DNA of 64,000 nucleotides from Bos javanicus (Eukaryota; Chordata; Mammalia; Artiodactyla; Bovidae). The position numbers and the translations under genes are program-made. The stretch is taken from positions 45,495,724 through 45,559,723 of the forward strand of contig NC_083877.1 of the NCBI RefSeq assembly GCF_032452875.1, given 5' to 3'. Positions 30,864-42,242 of this stretch are shown here, piece after piece; positions within the stretch are counted from its first letter, which is position 1, and every line of letters begins with the position of its first letter. Below the pieces are notes generated by a model. The model did not search any database. It worked only from the letters and a program-made list of their open reading frames with translations, and was not told the DNA's origin.

Positions 30864-31073
30864 GGGCTTTTCGGGTGGCTTAGTGGTGAAGAATCCTCCT
30901 GCCACACGGGAGGCACAGGAGACGTGAGTTTGATCCCTGGTGAAGATCTCTTGGAGGAGGAAATGGCAACCAATCCAGTATCCTTGTCTGGAAAACCCCA
31001 TGGCTAGAGGGTGGGCTACAGTTCATGGAGTCGCAGATTCGGGCACAACAGAGTGAGTCCACACACACTCACA
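30864..31073 (+). mobile_element. Bov-tA SINE with target-site duplication
   Basis: Sense Bov-tA ('GGGCTTTTCGGGTGGCTTAG' to CGGGCACAACAGAGTGAG, then an ACAC tail). CCACTTATTTT flanks it at 30853-30863 and 31074-31084. Confidence 0.95.
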
Positions 31074-31084
31074 CCACTTATTTT

Positions 31085-31394
31085 ATTTTCTTAGGATAAA
31101 GTATATGTGTTTTTTTGGGGAGGGGCTGAATTGTGGTGGTATGTGGTGTTTTTAAAAAACTGTGTTTTTGGCCCAAGCAACTGAGTTGATTGAAGCCCAG
31201 CAGCACCCATAATAGAATGACTTATTTTGTGGTTCTCCAGAGTTGTGGCTAGAATATATTTGGTTTCCTGGCAAAGCCATATAGGATTTTTCAATTTGAT
31301 GGAGAAGGCTTCAAAGTTACCAAAACTGAAAGGAGCAGAGGCATCTGTATTCTCCCGGCTCGAGAGTCTGGGCTCCTCTGAGGCTCACACCAAT
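31085..31394. other. intron, no feature seen
   Basis: Unique intronic DNA; nothing recognised. Confidence 0.4.
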
Positions 31395-31408
31395 GTGTCT
31401 GTTTTTTG

Positions 31409-31723
31409 TTCTGTTTGTTTTGGGGGCGCCACGCTGTGTCTTTGTGTCTGCATGTGGGCTTTCTCTAGCTGTGGTGACCAGGGGCTACTCTCTAGCTGCG
31501 GTGCACAGACTTCTTAGTGTGGTGGTTTCTCTTGCTGCGGAGAATGGGCTGTAGGTACAGGGTCTTCAGTAGTTGTGGCCCATGGGCTCTGGAGCGCCGG
31601 CTCAGTGGTTGTGGCTAACAGGCTTAACCGCCTTGTGGCATGTGAATCTTCCTGAACCAGGGATTAAACCTGTGTCTGCATTGGCAAGAGGATTCTTAAC
31701 TACTGGACCACCTGGGAAGTCCA
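31409..31723 (-). mobile_element. long-form CHR SINE with target-site duplication
   Basis: Antisense long-form CHR ('GCTACTCTCTAGCTGCGGTG', 'TTCAGTAGTTGTGGCCCATG', head GGACCACCTGGGAAGTCCA). GTGTCTGTTTTTTG at 31395-31408 and 31724-31737 is the duplication. Confidence 0.95.
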
Positions 31724-31749
31724 GTGTCTGTTTTTTGACATAAAGTGAT

Positions 31750-31799
31750 AAATGTAATAATCACCTTCATTTGTATAGTACTTTACAGTTTATGTGAAG
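31750..31799 (-). repeat. MIR, split by BovB
   Basis: Antisense MIR beginning ('TTTGTATAGTACTTTACAG'). It resumes at 32562-32740 with 'CCATTTTACAGAAGAGAAAA' and 'GGCTCAGAGAGGTTAAGTGA'. Confidence 0.82.
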
Positions 31800-32544
31800 A
31801 GGAACTAAAAAGCCTCTTGATGAAAGTGAAAGAGGAGAGTGAAAAAGTTGACTTAAAGCTCAACATTCAGAAAACTAAGATCATGGCATCCGGTGCCATC
31901 ACTTCATAGGAAATAGATGGGGAAACAGTGGAAACAGTGTCAGACTTTTATTTTGGGGGGCTCCAAAATCACTGCAGATGGTGATTGCAGCCATGAAATT
32001 AAAAGACGCTTACTCCTTGGAAGAAAAGTTATGACCAACCTAGACAGCATATTGAAAAGCAGAGACATGACTTTGCCAACAAAGGTCTGTCTAGTCAAGG
32101 CTATGTTTTTTCCAGTGGTCATGTATGGATGTGAGAATTGGACTGTGAAGAAAGCTGAGTGCTGAAGAATTGATGCTTTTGAAGTGTGGTGTTGGAGAAG
32201 ACTCTTGAGAGTCCCTTGGACTGCAAGGAGATCCAACCAGTCTATTCTGAAGGAGATCAGCCCTGGGATTTCTTTGGAAGGAATGATGCTAAAGCTGAAA
32301 CTCCAGTACTTTGGCCACTTCACGCGAAGAGTTGACTCATTGGAAAAGACTCTGATGCTGGGAGGGATTAGGGGCAGGAAGAGAAGGGGACGACAGAGGA
32401 TCAGATGGCTGGATGGCATTACCAACTCGATGGACATGAGTTTGAGTGAACTCCAGGAGTTGGTGATGGACAGGGAGGCCTGGCATGCTGCGATTCATGG
32501 GGTCGCAAAGAGTCAGAGACGACTGAGTGACTGAACTGAACTGA
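31800..32544 (+). mobile_element. BovB LINE with long target-site duplication
   Basis: Sense BovB from GAACTAAAAAGCCTCTTGAT to CTGAACTGAACTGA. The flanks ACTTTACAGTTTATGTGAAG (31780-31799) and ACTTACAGTTTGTGAAG (32545-32561) are a diverged duplication of MIR target DNA. The coding relic is broken by stops and a frameshift near 31950 and 32160. Confidence 0.95.
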
Positions 32545-32561
32545 ACTTACAGTTTGTGAAG

Positions 32562-33060
32562 CACATTCACATACATTATCTCATTCGATTCTTGTGGCTA
32601 CATTTCTAGATAGGCAGGGGCAATTAACCCCATTTTACAGAAGAGAAAAAAGAGGCTCAGAGAGGTTAAGTGACCTGGTCACACATCTAGGAAGAGGCAG
32701 CATCAGAAGTTAAGCCCAGGTTTTCTGACTCCAGAGCAGGAAAGGCAGGGAGGTTTGCACCCAGTTTACAATGCAGACCTGCCATGCTGCTGGAATGCAG
32801 GCTCTCTGGGCACAGGGAGATTTGAGCATCCCAAGACTGTCCTGGGCCCAGCAGAGCCCACTTCGCAGAAGATGGGACAGCCTTTGAGGTGCAATTTGGG
32901 GCTTTGTATGGGCTATGCCTCTGTGGTCTTCTGTGGCTGCTGTTTCTATTTGGTTTTTACAATTGCCTGTGAGGCAGCAGGGTGGGAGGTGCTGTGAGCC
33001 CCATTAGATGAGAAAATTGACATTTCAAGAGGTTGGGTGACTCACTCAATACCATGTGTT
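32562..33060 (-). repeat. MIR continuation and a second MIR
   Basis: 32562-32740 continues the interrupted MIR. 32940-33060 is another antisense MIR ('CCATTAGATGAGAAAATTGA'). 32741-32939 is unique. Confidence 0.7.
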
Positions 33061-33324
33061 CCTTATATACAAAACAAATATGAATTGCGTGCCTGTGGGG
33101 GGCACATAGAGGGTTGAGATCATGGCTAGTGACTGGCAAGCAAGGGATATGGAAGTGAGTAAGAAGAGGGACCACAGCAGGTACTCAGCAACTCTCTGCT
33201 GAGTGAGAGCCCTGGAGGACAGCCCCACTGTTGCAGATCTCTTTATGTCCCACCCCAGCAGTGAGGACAGGGTAGGCTCAGGCCAGTGTTCCAGAAAAAC
33301 TTTGTTGTTCATGTAAATAATGAT

Positions 33325-33397
33325 GATAATTGCTCGTGTTTATTGTGCTCCTGTTGTGTAGCACATCATAGACCAGGTGTTTTATCTGTGCTGTTTC
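33325..33397 (-). repeat. MIR, split by a CHR SINE
   Basis: Antisense MIR start ('GTTTATTGTGCTCCTGTTG'). It resumes at 33632-33760 with 'CCCATTTTACAGATGAGAAA' and 'GTTTGACTCCAAAGCTAGC'. Confidence 0.82.
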
Positions 33398-33619
33398 TTA
33401 TTTATTTGGCTGCCTTGGGTCTTAGTTGCAGCATGTGGGAGGTCTTTGTTTCATCCTGTGGGCTCTTTCGTTGGGGCACACGGGCTTCTTTAGTTGTGGC
33501 ACTTGAGCTTAGCTGCCCTGGGGCATGTGGGATCTTAGCTCTCCGACCAGGGATCATACCTGTTTCCCCTGCATTGGAAGGTGGATTCTTAACCACTGGA
33601 CCACAGGAACGTCCCCTAC
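33398..33619 (-). mobile_element. CHR SINE with target-site duplication
   Basis: 'TTATTTATTTGGCTGCCTTG' tail side, head GGACCACAGGAACGTCCCC. CTGTGCTGTTTC (33386-33397) and CTGTGCTATTTC (33620-33631) flank it. Confidence 0.95.
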
Positions 33620-33760
33620 CTGTGCTATTTCCAATTGTCCTCGTTACCCCATTTTACAGATGAGAAAACTGAGGCTCAGAGAGGCCTAATCACTAGCTAC
33701 CCCAAATCATCCTAGGATTAAAAGTCAGATCTGTTTGACTCCAAAGCTAGCGTCCTTCCC

Positions 33761-34167
33761 CTTGAACTAATCTACGTCTCTATGCAAATGAACTCTGAGA
33801 AATTTGCTGGAGAAGAAGGGTGCTTGTCACTTTGGGGGAGCTCGTGGATAAAGAAGGTCAAGTGTGGAGGGACCTTAGGTGGGTGGACAGGACCACAGCT
33901 CTGGATAGAGAATCTTTAACAGGTGATGAGCCCTGCTGGTGGGAGCCACGCCTGATGAGCGAGCAGGGTGGGGTGAGCTGGGTGGGGCCTTGTATTCATG
34001 GCTCCTCCATCCTGCGGATTTGACATCCTCAGAACCCAGGGGTTGCCTTGTCCCCCTCAGATACCCTCCCGGGAAAGTGCTACTACCACAGGTTTTGTGA
34101 CCCCTGTTACACAAAGATGAGTGACATTTCCCAGGACTCCTAAAACCCCCAACCTGCTTCCCTGACC
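33761..34167. other. intron, no feature seen
   Basis: Unique intronic DNA; nothing recognised. Confidence 0.4.
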
Positions 34168-34925
34168 CCCTTCCCTGTTGTATTAATTTCCTGGGGCTGC
34201 CACAATAAATTACCTCAAACTAGGTGATTAAAACAACAGACATATATTCTGTCACAGATGTGGAGACCAAAAGTCTGAAATCAAGGTGTTGATAGAGCTC
34301 ATTCCTTCTGGAAGCTCTGAGGGAGGCTGGGTTTCATGCCTCTCACCTAGACTCCGATTCCAGTTATCCTTGGCGTTCCTGGGTTGTAGCCATCACTCCA
34401 GTCTCTGCCTTGGTCTTCACATCCCCTTCTCCCTGTGTGTCTCTATGAGTCCTCCTCTTCTGTCGAATCTCCCTCTGCCTCTTCCTTTCTCTCTGCGCTG
34501 GGTCTTCATTGCTGCATGCGGGCTTTCTCCAGTTGGCAGACAGCAGGGGCCACTCTCTAGTTGTGGTGTGTGGGCTTCTCTTGTTGCGAAGCGTGGGCTC
34601 TAGAGAGTGGGGCCCACTAGTTGTGGTGTCCAGGTCAGTTGCATGTGGGATCTTCCTGGACCAGGGATCAAACCTGTGTCCCCTGCATTGGCAGGCGGAT
34701 TCTTAACCACTGGACCACCAGGGAAGTCCTGTTTTATTCTTATAAGGACAACTGTGACTGGATTTAGAGCCTTAACAGGTAATCCAGGGTGATCTCCTCT
34801 CAAGATCTTTAAGTCCATGACATACCCAGAGACCCCTTTTCCATGTAGGTTACATTCACAGGTTCTGGGGATTAGGACACAGATGTATCTTTTTTTGAGG
34901 GGCTACTATTTTACCTATCACATCT
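34168..34925 (-). repeat. ancient mammalian interspersed repeat, family not assigned, split by CHR
   Basis: Begins 'TGTATTAATTTCCTGGGGCT', with 'TAAAACAACAGACATATATT' and 'TCTGCCTTGGTCTTCACATC'. It resumes after the SINE with 'TCTTATAAGGACAACTGTG' and 'CACAGGTTCTGGGGATTAGG'. The pattern is common across mammals, but I cannot name the family with certainty and the orientation is arbitrary. Confidence 0.65.
34494..34729 (-). mobile_element. long-form CHR SINE
   Basis: Antisense CHR ('GGGCTTCTCTTGTTGCGAAG', 'GACCAGGGATCAAACCTGTG', head GGACCACCAGGGAAGTCC) nested in the older repeat. Confidence 0.93.
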
Positions 34926-35737
34926 GCCATCCCTTGTACCTCCTGGAGCTGCCTGAGACCTCTGAAGTCAGTGTTCTCACTGAAGGCTGGGCCCTGTGCC
35001 AATGCGGCCATCTCCCCTCCCCAAGGAGCCCCCTGAGCCCATGGTCAAGTGGGTCTTGGCCCCCCATAGACTGGCAGTGGGATGGCCTCATAGAAAGAGC
35101 TCCCAGAGCCCTGGGGTTAGCTGCTTTGAACTTCAGAGCGGTAATTGCCACCTGGAACACGCTGTCCTTGTCCTGCACGGCATAAGCAGGAGAGAGGGTG
35201 TCCTTGGCCAGGCAGGGCCCATGGGTCAGCCAGGCTGTCTGTCTCTGGCCAGACTGCCTCTGGCACGGGTCCCTGACCACACAGTGCCCTCTCCTGCCAC
35301 CTCAGCACTCTGCAGAGACCTGCCCTGCTCTTCTGCCCACATCGCCCCCCTCCTTCCCTGCGTGCCTCTTTTGAGGATGCCTCCTTTCTCCATGCCCTTT
35401 TTCTTGTCTGCGGACTTATCTCTCCTCTCTCAAAGGTGGCACATCTTGTTTCTATTTAATGATGTTGACTTTTCTGAGGGCTCATATCTGTTTTTTCAGT
35501 TAGATGTCAGCTCCCCTGTGGTATCTCTCCTGTAGTCTTTGGTAGACACCATTGGCTGCTCATCTGGGATAGGAGAGTGTTTGGGGCTCCTGGCCTCGGC
35601 CAGGACCTGAATCTCCTTCAAAGACCCCAGAGCTGTTGGGATGGTCACACAATGTGGAACCTGAAAGGGACCTTCCAGAGTATCTAATAATCCAACACAG
35701 GTTTTCCAGAAGAAAAAATGAAAACCCAGGAATGGGT
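34926..35737. other. intron, no feature seen
   Basis: Moderately GC-rich unique DNA. Overlapping frames of up to 179 codons on both strands show no domain or plausible splice pairing. Confidence 0.4.
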
Positions 35738-35749
35738 GATATGTTCCTT

Positions 35750-35987
35750 TTATTTAAAAAAAGAAAAGCTATTTTTTACCGTGTTGAGTCTTACCTGTGA
35801 CAGGACCGTCACTGCGGTGGGCGGGCCTCTCCCTTTTTGAGGCCCCCAGGTCCGCAGCCCCTAGTTGTGCAGGCTTAGTTGCCCCTCGGCTTGTGGGAAT
35901 CTTAGTTCCCCGACCAGGGATTGAACCTGTGTCCCCTGTGTTGGAAAGTGGAATCTTAACCACTGGACCACCAAGGAAGTCCTGGTT
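35750..35987 (-). mobile_element. CHR SINE with target-site duplication
   Basis: Antisense CHR ('GGCTTGTGGGAATCTTAGTT', head GGACCACCAAGGAAGTCC). TGATATGTTCCT (35738-35749) and TGATTTGTTCCT (35988-35999) are the flanks. Confidence 0.93.
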
Positions 35988-35998
35988 GATTTGTTCCT

Positions 35999-36716
35999 AA
36001 ATTACTGGGTGGCTTTGGATAAATCAGTCACTTCCTGGGTTCTCATTTCTTCTCCTGGAAACCAGGGTGTTGAGCTGTTAGATACTCTCAGAGTATCCCT
36101 TTCAGGCTGAATGTTGGGTGATTGCAGGAAGGTTCTCCTTGTGCTCGAGGGAGGGTCGGAGAAACCCACGCCTCCACCTCCACCCCCAGCACTTTCCTGC
36201 CATTATCAGACAGGACCTTTCAGAGACCTGTGGGCTGCTGAGACAGTCACCCTGGTGGTCGGATGCTCTGGGTTGGGAGAAGGCCATCTTGGAGCCCTTG
36301 GTTAGACGAAAATATAATCAATGAACACTTAACCCGAGTCACTGCACCCCCGGGGAGGAGGCAGGCTGCCAAGCCTCCGACTCAAAAGCCTGGCTGGAAG
36401 GTGTTTCTTCTTTCTGGCTAAACTGCCAGCCACACCCAGAGAAGGTTGGGATTTGCTAAATGCGATGACTAATTCGTTCTGAGGCAGGAGATCCCTATCC
36501 TTTCACTATGGCATCATGATTTATTCATGTGAGGCTAGAACCTCTACAGGGACTGGACCTTTGTTTCCTGTGGTTTCCGTGTCACATGCAGCCAACTGTA
36601 TTTTTCCAGAATGGATCATTTCTCAATTCTAGCTTGCTTTCCCAGTCAGCTCCAGGAAGCTTATAACTCTGGTCACTTAAGAGCCCCCTCCTTCCTGGGT
36701 CTGCAGGTTTTTGGAA
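35999..36716. other. intron with MIR remnant
   Basis: 35999-36090 is a sense MIR ('GGCTTTGGATAAATCAGTCA'). The rest to 36716 is unique. Confidence 0.5.
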
Positions 36717-36721
36717 GGAAC

Positions 36722-36840
36722 ACTTGTTTTTGACCGCACTGCGAGGCATGTGGGATCTTAATTCCTCTACCAGGGTTCAAACCCGTGCCCCACTGCAATG
36801 GAAGCACGGAGTCTTAACCACTGGACCGCCAGAAAATTCC
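36722..36840 (-). mobile_element. CHR SINE
   Basis: Antisense CHR ('CACTGCGAGGCATGTGGGAT', 'CTTAACCACTGGACCGCCAG'). Confidence 0.9.
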
Positions 36841-37137
36841 CAGGAAGACATTCTTTTCTGGGCCTCAGTTCCTTTCCTAGCAGTGCAGGTGCTGGGCTAG
36901 CTGGTACAAGACCTTCCAGCCCTTAGGTTCTTTACTTTTAAAATCTCACCCCTTTCCCAGCAAACCCTTCTATTTTCTTAAGGGATTGCTTCTATAGAGC
37001 TGCTGCGAGGAAATCAGAGACATCTTAGCTGCTGGGAAGACTTTTGCCTGGTTTCACCTTTCTGCTTGTTTACTAGTCTTCAAGGCACCCAGTGTCCTTT
37101 AGGTGCCGGTTTCTGCCTTTCAAGATCACACTAGATT

Positions 37138-37304
37138 GAGGGAATTCTCCGTCAGTCCAGTGGTTAAGACTTTGCCTTCCAGTTCAGGGGCTGCGGGTTC
37201 GATCCCTGCTCCAGGAGATAAGGTCCCACATGCCTCTCAACCAAAAAAACCAAAACATAAACAAAAGCAATATTGTAAGAAGTTCAATAAAGACTTAAAA
37301 AAAA
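37138..37304 (+). mobile_element. CHR SINE with target-site duplication
   Basis: Sense CHR ('GGAATTCTCCGTCAGTCCAG', 'GGGTTCGATCCCTGCTCC') with a long A-rich tail. GATCACACTAGATT (37124-37137) and AATCACACAGATT (37305-37317) flank it. Confidence 0.93.
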
Positions 37305-37317
37305 AATCACACAGATT

Positions 37318-38145
37318 CACTTGATGTCTAAAGTCTCAGTAAGGAAGAACAAGGTCTCAGCCCTGAAGCAGAGTGAAGGCAGGCTCATCCCACTTCGTTT
37401 TTCCTCGGAGTGAAGGGAAGGACCTGTCTCGCTCCTCAGGACATTTGCAGTGTCACTGTGACTGCTTCCTGCTCTCGGGCTGTGGAACCGAGTCGGCTGC
37501 TCAAGGACTTGGTTGCCACCTTGTGGATCGTCTGGGGGCGGGGGTGGCAGGGGCCTCAGGGCTGTTGGGATCTAAAAATGGTTGCTTCCATGCTTTCTTT
37601 ATGTATGTACGCCATTCGGATGACACCGGAGATACAGTTTATACCCTGTTTTCCCCAATTACATTACACTGTAAACATTGCTCTCTGTCCTTTCCTCGGG
37701 GAATGTGTTTATTGGCCGTGTGACATTACAGATAGAATTTCTAACCATGATCAGGTTAACTTTTATAGCTGCAAAAGCAAACTAGTCAATTTAAAAAAAA
37801 ATCAAATAGTGCACTGAAACGTTTCCTCCCTCATCCTCCTGAATCCCTCTAGCTCCAGTCCTCAGAAAGGACCATTGTTAAGTTTCCATGAATCCTTCTG
37901 GACATTGTCTATGCATGTACAACTATACATATGCACATTCTGGTTTTTTTTTTTTAATGTAGCTTGGCTCAGACTGTACATGTAGATGGGATCAGAATGC
38001 TGTTTTGCAATTTGTTTTTATTCTTGTGTATTTTCACAGATCTGTGTGTGTATATATATGTGTGTGATGTTCTGTTTAAGAATTGCATAGACCATCTATT
38101 ATGGATGGACCATAATGAATTTAACCAGTGACATTAAGGTTGTGT
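37318..38145. other. intron with probable old L1 text
   Basis: 37700-38080 is AT-rich with old-L1-like phrases ('TGTTTTGCAATTTGTTTTTA'). 37318-37700 is unique. Two overlapping frames at 37373-37817 encode nothing recognised. Confidence 0.4.
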
Positions 38146-38362
38146 GTCTTCCCTGATGGTTTAACAGGTAAAGAACCTGCCTGCAATACAAGAGATGCAG
38201 GTTCGATCCCTGGGTCAGGAAGATCCCCAGGAGGAGGGCATGGCAATCCACTCCAGTTATTCTTGCCAGGAAAATTGCATGGACAGAGGAGCCTGGCAGG
38301 CTACGGTTCCTGGGTTGCAAAGAGTTGGACACGACTGAAGTGACTGAACACAGCACAACATA
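38146..38362 (+). mobile_element. Bov-tA SINE
   Basis: Sense Bov-tA ('CTTCCCTGATGGTTTAACAG', 'GCAGGTTCGATCCCTGGG' to GACTGAAGTGACTGAACAC). A second copy follows in the same orientation after about 15 bases. Confidence 0.94.
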
Positions 38363-38377
38363 CAGCTGTGAGGTTGT

Positions 38378-38577
38378 TGGGGCTTTCCTGGTGGCTCAGT
38401 GGTAAAGAATCCACTTGCAATGCAGGAGATGCGTGTTTGAATCTGGGTCAGAAAGATCCCCTAGAGAAGGAAATGGCAACCCACTCCAGCGTTCTTACCT
38501 AGAAAGTCCCATGGGGGCTCCAGTCTGTGGGATCTCAAGAGTAGAACAGGACTTAGTGACTAAACCACCACCACCAT
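38378..38577 (+). mobile_element. Bov-tA SINE with target-site duplication
   Basis: Sense Bov-tA ('GGGGCTTTCCTGGTGGCTCA' to CTTAGTGACTAAACC) with a CCA-repeat tail. TGAGGTTGT flanks it at 38369-38377 and 38578-38586. Confidence 0.94.
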
Positions 38578-38586
38578 TGAGGTTGT

Positions 38587-39002
38587 AGCTGCAATGCTCA
38601 TCCTTATGTATACATCTTCATACCTTGTTTACTCACCTTCTATCTGCCAAGTATGATTCTAGACAGAGGATTTTGTAGTAAAAAGGAAAAACTCCAGTGC
38701 CACACTCATACCAGTATGATCGTTTGGTAAATTCTGGAAAGTGAATTGTTGGCAGATTGATTTGTCACGTTTACTGAATGCATGTAATGCATGTAAACCA
38801 CGTAAAATGTTTTGCTGAATGTTTGTTAAGTCAGTGGCTGCCTGAAACTTCCTTCCCTCTCCGTGGCACCTGGCCACATTATCAGTACCCACTCCCTAGC
38901 CTCCCAGGGGTTAAAGGGCCATTTACTGAGACTCCAGGAAGGTCACTACAGCAGTGCTGGGGGGTGACAGTAACATGCATCGCTGGCACTTTTCTTTCTT
39001 GT
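38587..39002. other. intron, no feature seen
   Basis: Unique intronic DNA; nothing recognised. Confidence 0.4.
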
Positions 39003-39425
39003 TTTTTTTTTTTTTACTGAGATATAGTTGATTTACAGTATTATATTAGTCTTAGGTTTATAACGTAGTGATTCAATGTTTTTTAGATTATACTCGATTT
39101 AAAGTTATTATGAAATATTGACTATGTTCCCTATACTGTATAATATATTCTTGTAGCTTATTTTTTTTATACATAGTAATTTGTACCTCTTAATCCCCTT
39201 TTCCTATTTTATTTCTCCATCCTTTCCTCTTCTCAGTGGAAATCACAGTTTGTTCTCTTCTCTATGTCTGTGAGTCTCTTTCTGTTTTGTTATATTCACT
39301 CATTTGTTTTATTTTTTAGATTCCACATGCAAGTGATAACACAAATATTTGTCTTTCTCTGTCTGACTTATTTCACTAAGCATAATACCCTACAAGTCCA
39401 TCCATGTTTTTGCAAATGGCAATAT
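39003..39425 (-). mobile_element. L1 3' end, antisense
   Basis: Poly-T start, 'GATATAGTTGATTTACAGTA', 'CTATGTTCCCTATACTGTAT', 'ATTCCACATGCAAGTGATAA'. It is cut off by the poly-T of a second L1 at 39428. Confidence 0.88.
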
Positions 39426-39586
39426 TCCTTTTTTTTTTTTATTTTATTGAAGTATAGTTGGTTTACAATGTTATGTTAGTTTCTGGTGTATAGCCAAATG
39501 ATTCAGTTATATATATGTGTGTATATATATATTTTTTCACTTATAGTTTGTTACAGGATATTGAATGTATTTCCCTGTGCTATAAG

Positions 39587-40573
39587 GGTCATGTCCGACT
39601 CTTTGCAACCCCATGAATCACAGCATGCCAGGCCTCCCTGTCCATCACCAACTCCTGGAGTTCACTCAAACTCACGCCCATAGAGTCAGTGATGCCATCC
39701 AGCCATCTCATCCTCTGTCATCCCCTTTTCTTCCTGCTCCCCATCCCTCTCAGCATCAGAGTCTTTTCCAATGAGTCAACTCTTTGCATGAGGTGGCCAA
39801 AGTACTGGAGTTTCAGCTTTAGCATCATTCCTTCCAAAGAAATCCCAGGGCTGATCTCCTTCAGAATGGACTGGTTGGATCTCCTTGCAGGCCAAGGGAC
39901 TCTCAACAGTCTTCTCCAACACCACAGTTCAAAAGCATCAATTCTTCGGCGCTCAGCTTTCTTCACAGTCCAACTCTCATATCCATACATGACCAGTGGA
40001 AAAACCATAGCCTTGACTAGACGGACCTTTGTTGGCAAAGTCATGTCTCTGCTTTTCAATATGCTATCTAGGTTGGTCATAACTTTCCTTCCAAGGAGTA
40101 AGTGTCTTTTAATTTCATGGCTGCAGTCACCATCTGTAGTGATTTTGGAGCCCAGAAAAATAAAGTCTGACACTGTTTCCACTGTTTCCCCATCTATTTC
40201 CCCATGAAGTGATGGGACCAGATGCCATGATCTTCGTTTTCTGAATGTTGAGCTTTAAGCCAACTTTTCCACTCTCCACTTTTACTTTCATCAAGAGGTT
40301 TTTGAGTTCCTCTTCACTTTCTGCCATAAGGGTGATGTCATCTGTATATCTGAGGTTATTGATATTTCTCCTGGCAATCTTGATTCCAGCTTGTGCTTCT
40401 TCCAGCCCAGTGTTTCTCATGATGTACTCTGCATATAAGTTAAATAAGCAGGGTGACAATATACAGCCTTGACGTACTCCTTTTCCTATTTGGAACCAGT
40501 CTGTTGTTCCATGTCCAGTTCTAACTGTTGCTTCCTGACCTGCATACAGGTTTCTCAAGAGGCAGGTAGTAGT
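39587..40573 (-). mobile_element. BovB LINE, longest copy here
   Basis: Inserted in the L1 at the 'CCCTGTGCTATAA' position. It extends from the C-terminal end back through the RT thumb and palm, to TTGCTTCCTGACCTGCATAC. It starts internally to the usual 3' end (GGGTCATGTCCGACTC), so a little of the BovB 3' terminus is missing. Confidence 0.94.
40127..40558 (-). pseudogene. BovB reverse transcriptase palm fragment
   Basis: A 143-codon minus-strand frame with GVRQGCILSPCLFNLYAEY (RT motif region) and NNLRYTDDITLMAESEEEL. The catalytic box reads Tyr-Thr-Asp-Asp where the copy at 29449-30285 has Tyr-Ala-Asp-Asp. It is separated by a frameshift from the 154-codon C-terminal frame at 39718-40182, so it is a decayed polymerase. 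Confidence 0.9.
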
Positions 40574-41500
40574 TTGTTAATCCAGAACTCTTAATTTATC
40601 CCTTCCTTCTTCCCCTTTGGTAACCATAGTTTGTTTCTATGTCTGTAAGTCTGTTCCTGTTTTGTTAATAAGTTCTTTTGTATCATTTTTAAAAATTTCA
40701 TATATAAGTCATATTGTATGATACTTGTATTTTTCTGTCTGACTTAATATAATTAATATAAATTATGTGATATAATTAATTTACTAAATTATAAATAATT
40801 AAAAATAACCTCTAGGTTCACCCATGTCACTGCAAACGACATTATTTCATTCTTTTTTATAGCTGAGTAATATTCCGTTGTGTGTGTGTGTGTATATGTA
40901 TACATATACATATATCTTTATTTATTCATCTGTCCACAGACACATAGGTCGCTTCCACATACTGCCTGTTACAAATAGTGTTGCTATGAACTTTGGGATA
41001 CATGTATCTTTTTGAATTGGTGTTTTTGCTTTCATTGTATATATACCTGGAGTAGAATTGCTGGACTGGTAGCTCTGCTTTTAGTTTTCTGAGGACCCTC
41101 CAGCGGCTGCACCGGTTTGTATTCCCACCACCGGTTATATGAGCATTACGTTTTCTCCACATCCTCATCAACATTTGTTACTTATAGAGTTTTTGATGCT
41201 AGCCATTCTGACAGGTGTGAGATGATAACTCACTGTAGCTTTGATTTGCATTTCTCTGATGATTAGCAATGTTGAGCATATTTTTATGTGCCTATTGGCA
41301 CCTGTATATCTTCTTTTGAAAAATGTCTATTCGGGTCTTGTGCCCATTTTTAATAGGGTTTTTAATATTGAGTTATATGAGCTGTTTATGCATTTTGGAT
41401 ATTCAGTCCTTATTAGTCATATCGTTTATATTTTCTCCCATTCCATAGTTGTCTTTTTTCGTTTTGCTGATGGTCTCCTTGCTGCGAAAAGGCTGACACC

Positions 41501-41602
41501 TTTAAGTTCCTTGTGGTACAGGTTTGCCATATGTCCTCACAACTGTGTAAGGAGGTCAGAGTGGCTGCTTTGTACTTTATGGAAGGAACTGGGGCACAGA
41601 GA
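41501..41602. other. intron, no feature seen
   Basis: Short unique interval between L1 and BovB copies. Confidence 0.35.
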
Positions 41603-41955
41603 GGTTGTTGTTGTTCAGTCACTCAGTCACGTCTGACCTTTTGCAACCCCATAGACTGCAGCATGCCAGGCTTCCTTGTCCTTCACCATCTCCCGGAACT
41701 TGCTCAAACTCATGTCCATTGAGTCATTGGTGCCATCCAACCATCTCATCCTCTGACGATCCCTTCTCCTCCTGCCATCAATCTTTCCCAGCATCACGGT
41801 CTTTTCCAATTAGTTGGCTCTTCCCATCAGGTGGCCAAAGCATTGGAGCTTCAGCTTCAGCATCAGTCCTTCCAGTGAATATTCAGGATTGATTTCCTTA
41901 GGATTGACTGGTTTGATCTCCTTGCTGTCCAAGGGACTTTGAAGAGTCTTGAGTT
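41603..41955 (-). mobile_element. BovB LINE 3' fragment
   Basis: Antisense BovB from GTTGTTGTTCAGTCACTCAG to GGGACTTTGAAGAGTCTTG; 5'-truncated. Confidence 0.92.
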
Positions 41956-42039
41956 AAAAATTGTGCCCATAGGCATTCCTTAAAGATTGAAGGAACTTTC
42001 TGGTATACCAAGATAATTCTCTTGTGTGTTTATGCTGTG

Positions 42040-42239
42040 TGTATCATCAGTAGTGTCTGACTCTTTGTGACTCCATGGATTGTAGCCTGCAAGGCTCCTC
42101 TATCCATGGAATTTTCCAGGCAAGAATATTGCATTGGTTTGCCATTTCCTTCTCCAAGGGATCTTCCCAACCCAGGGATCAAACACACGTCTTCTGTGTC
42201 TCCAGAATTGGCAGGCGGATTCTTTACCACTGAGCCACC
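42040..42239 (-). mobile_element. Bov-tA SINE
   Basis: Antisense Bov-tA ('CTGACTCTTTGTGACTCCAT' to head CTTTACCACTGAGCCACCT). Confidence 0.93.
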
Positions 42240-42242
42240 TGA

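Larger units (their letters stand above)
39428..41500 (-). mobile_element. L1 3' half including ORF2 C-terminus, split by BovB
   Basis: Poly-T and 'TTGAAGTATAGTTGGTTTAC' begin the antisense copy. It resumes after the BovB at about 40574 with 'CCCTTTGGTAACCATAGTTT', 'GGCTGAGTAATATTCC'-like text and the decayed ORF2 C-terminal coding region as far as 'GTCTTTTTTCGTTTTGCTGA'. Frame is broken throughout. Confidence 0.87.

Noticed and set aside
34996..35535. 179-codon plus-strand open frame, mirrored by a 120-codon minus frame
   Set aside because: GC-rich DNA gives open frames on both strands by chance; no domain, signal or splice pairing supports a gene.
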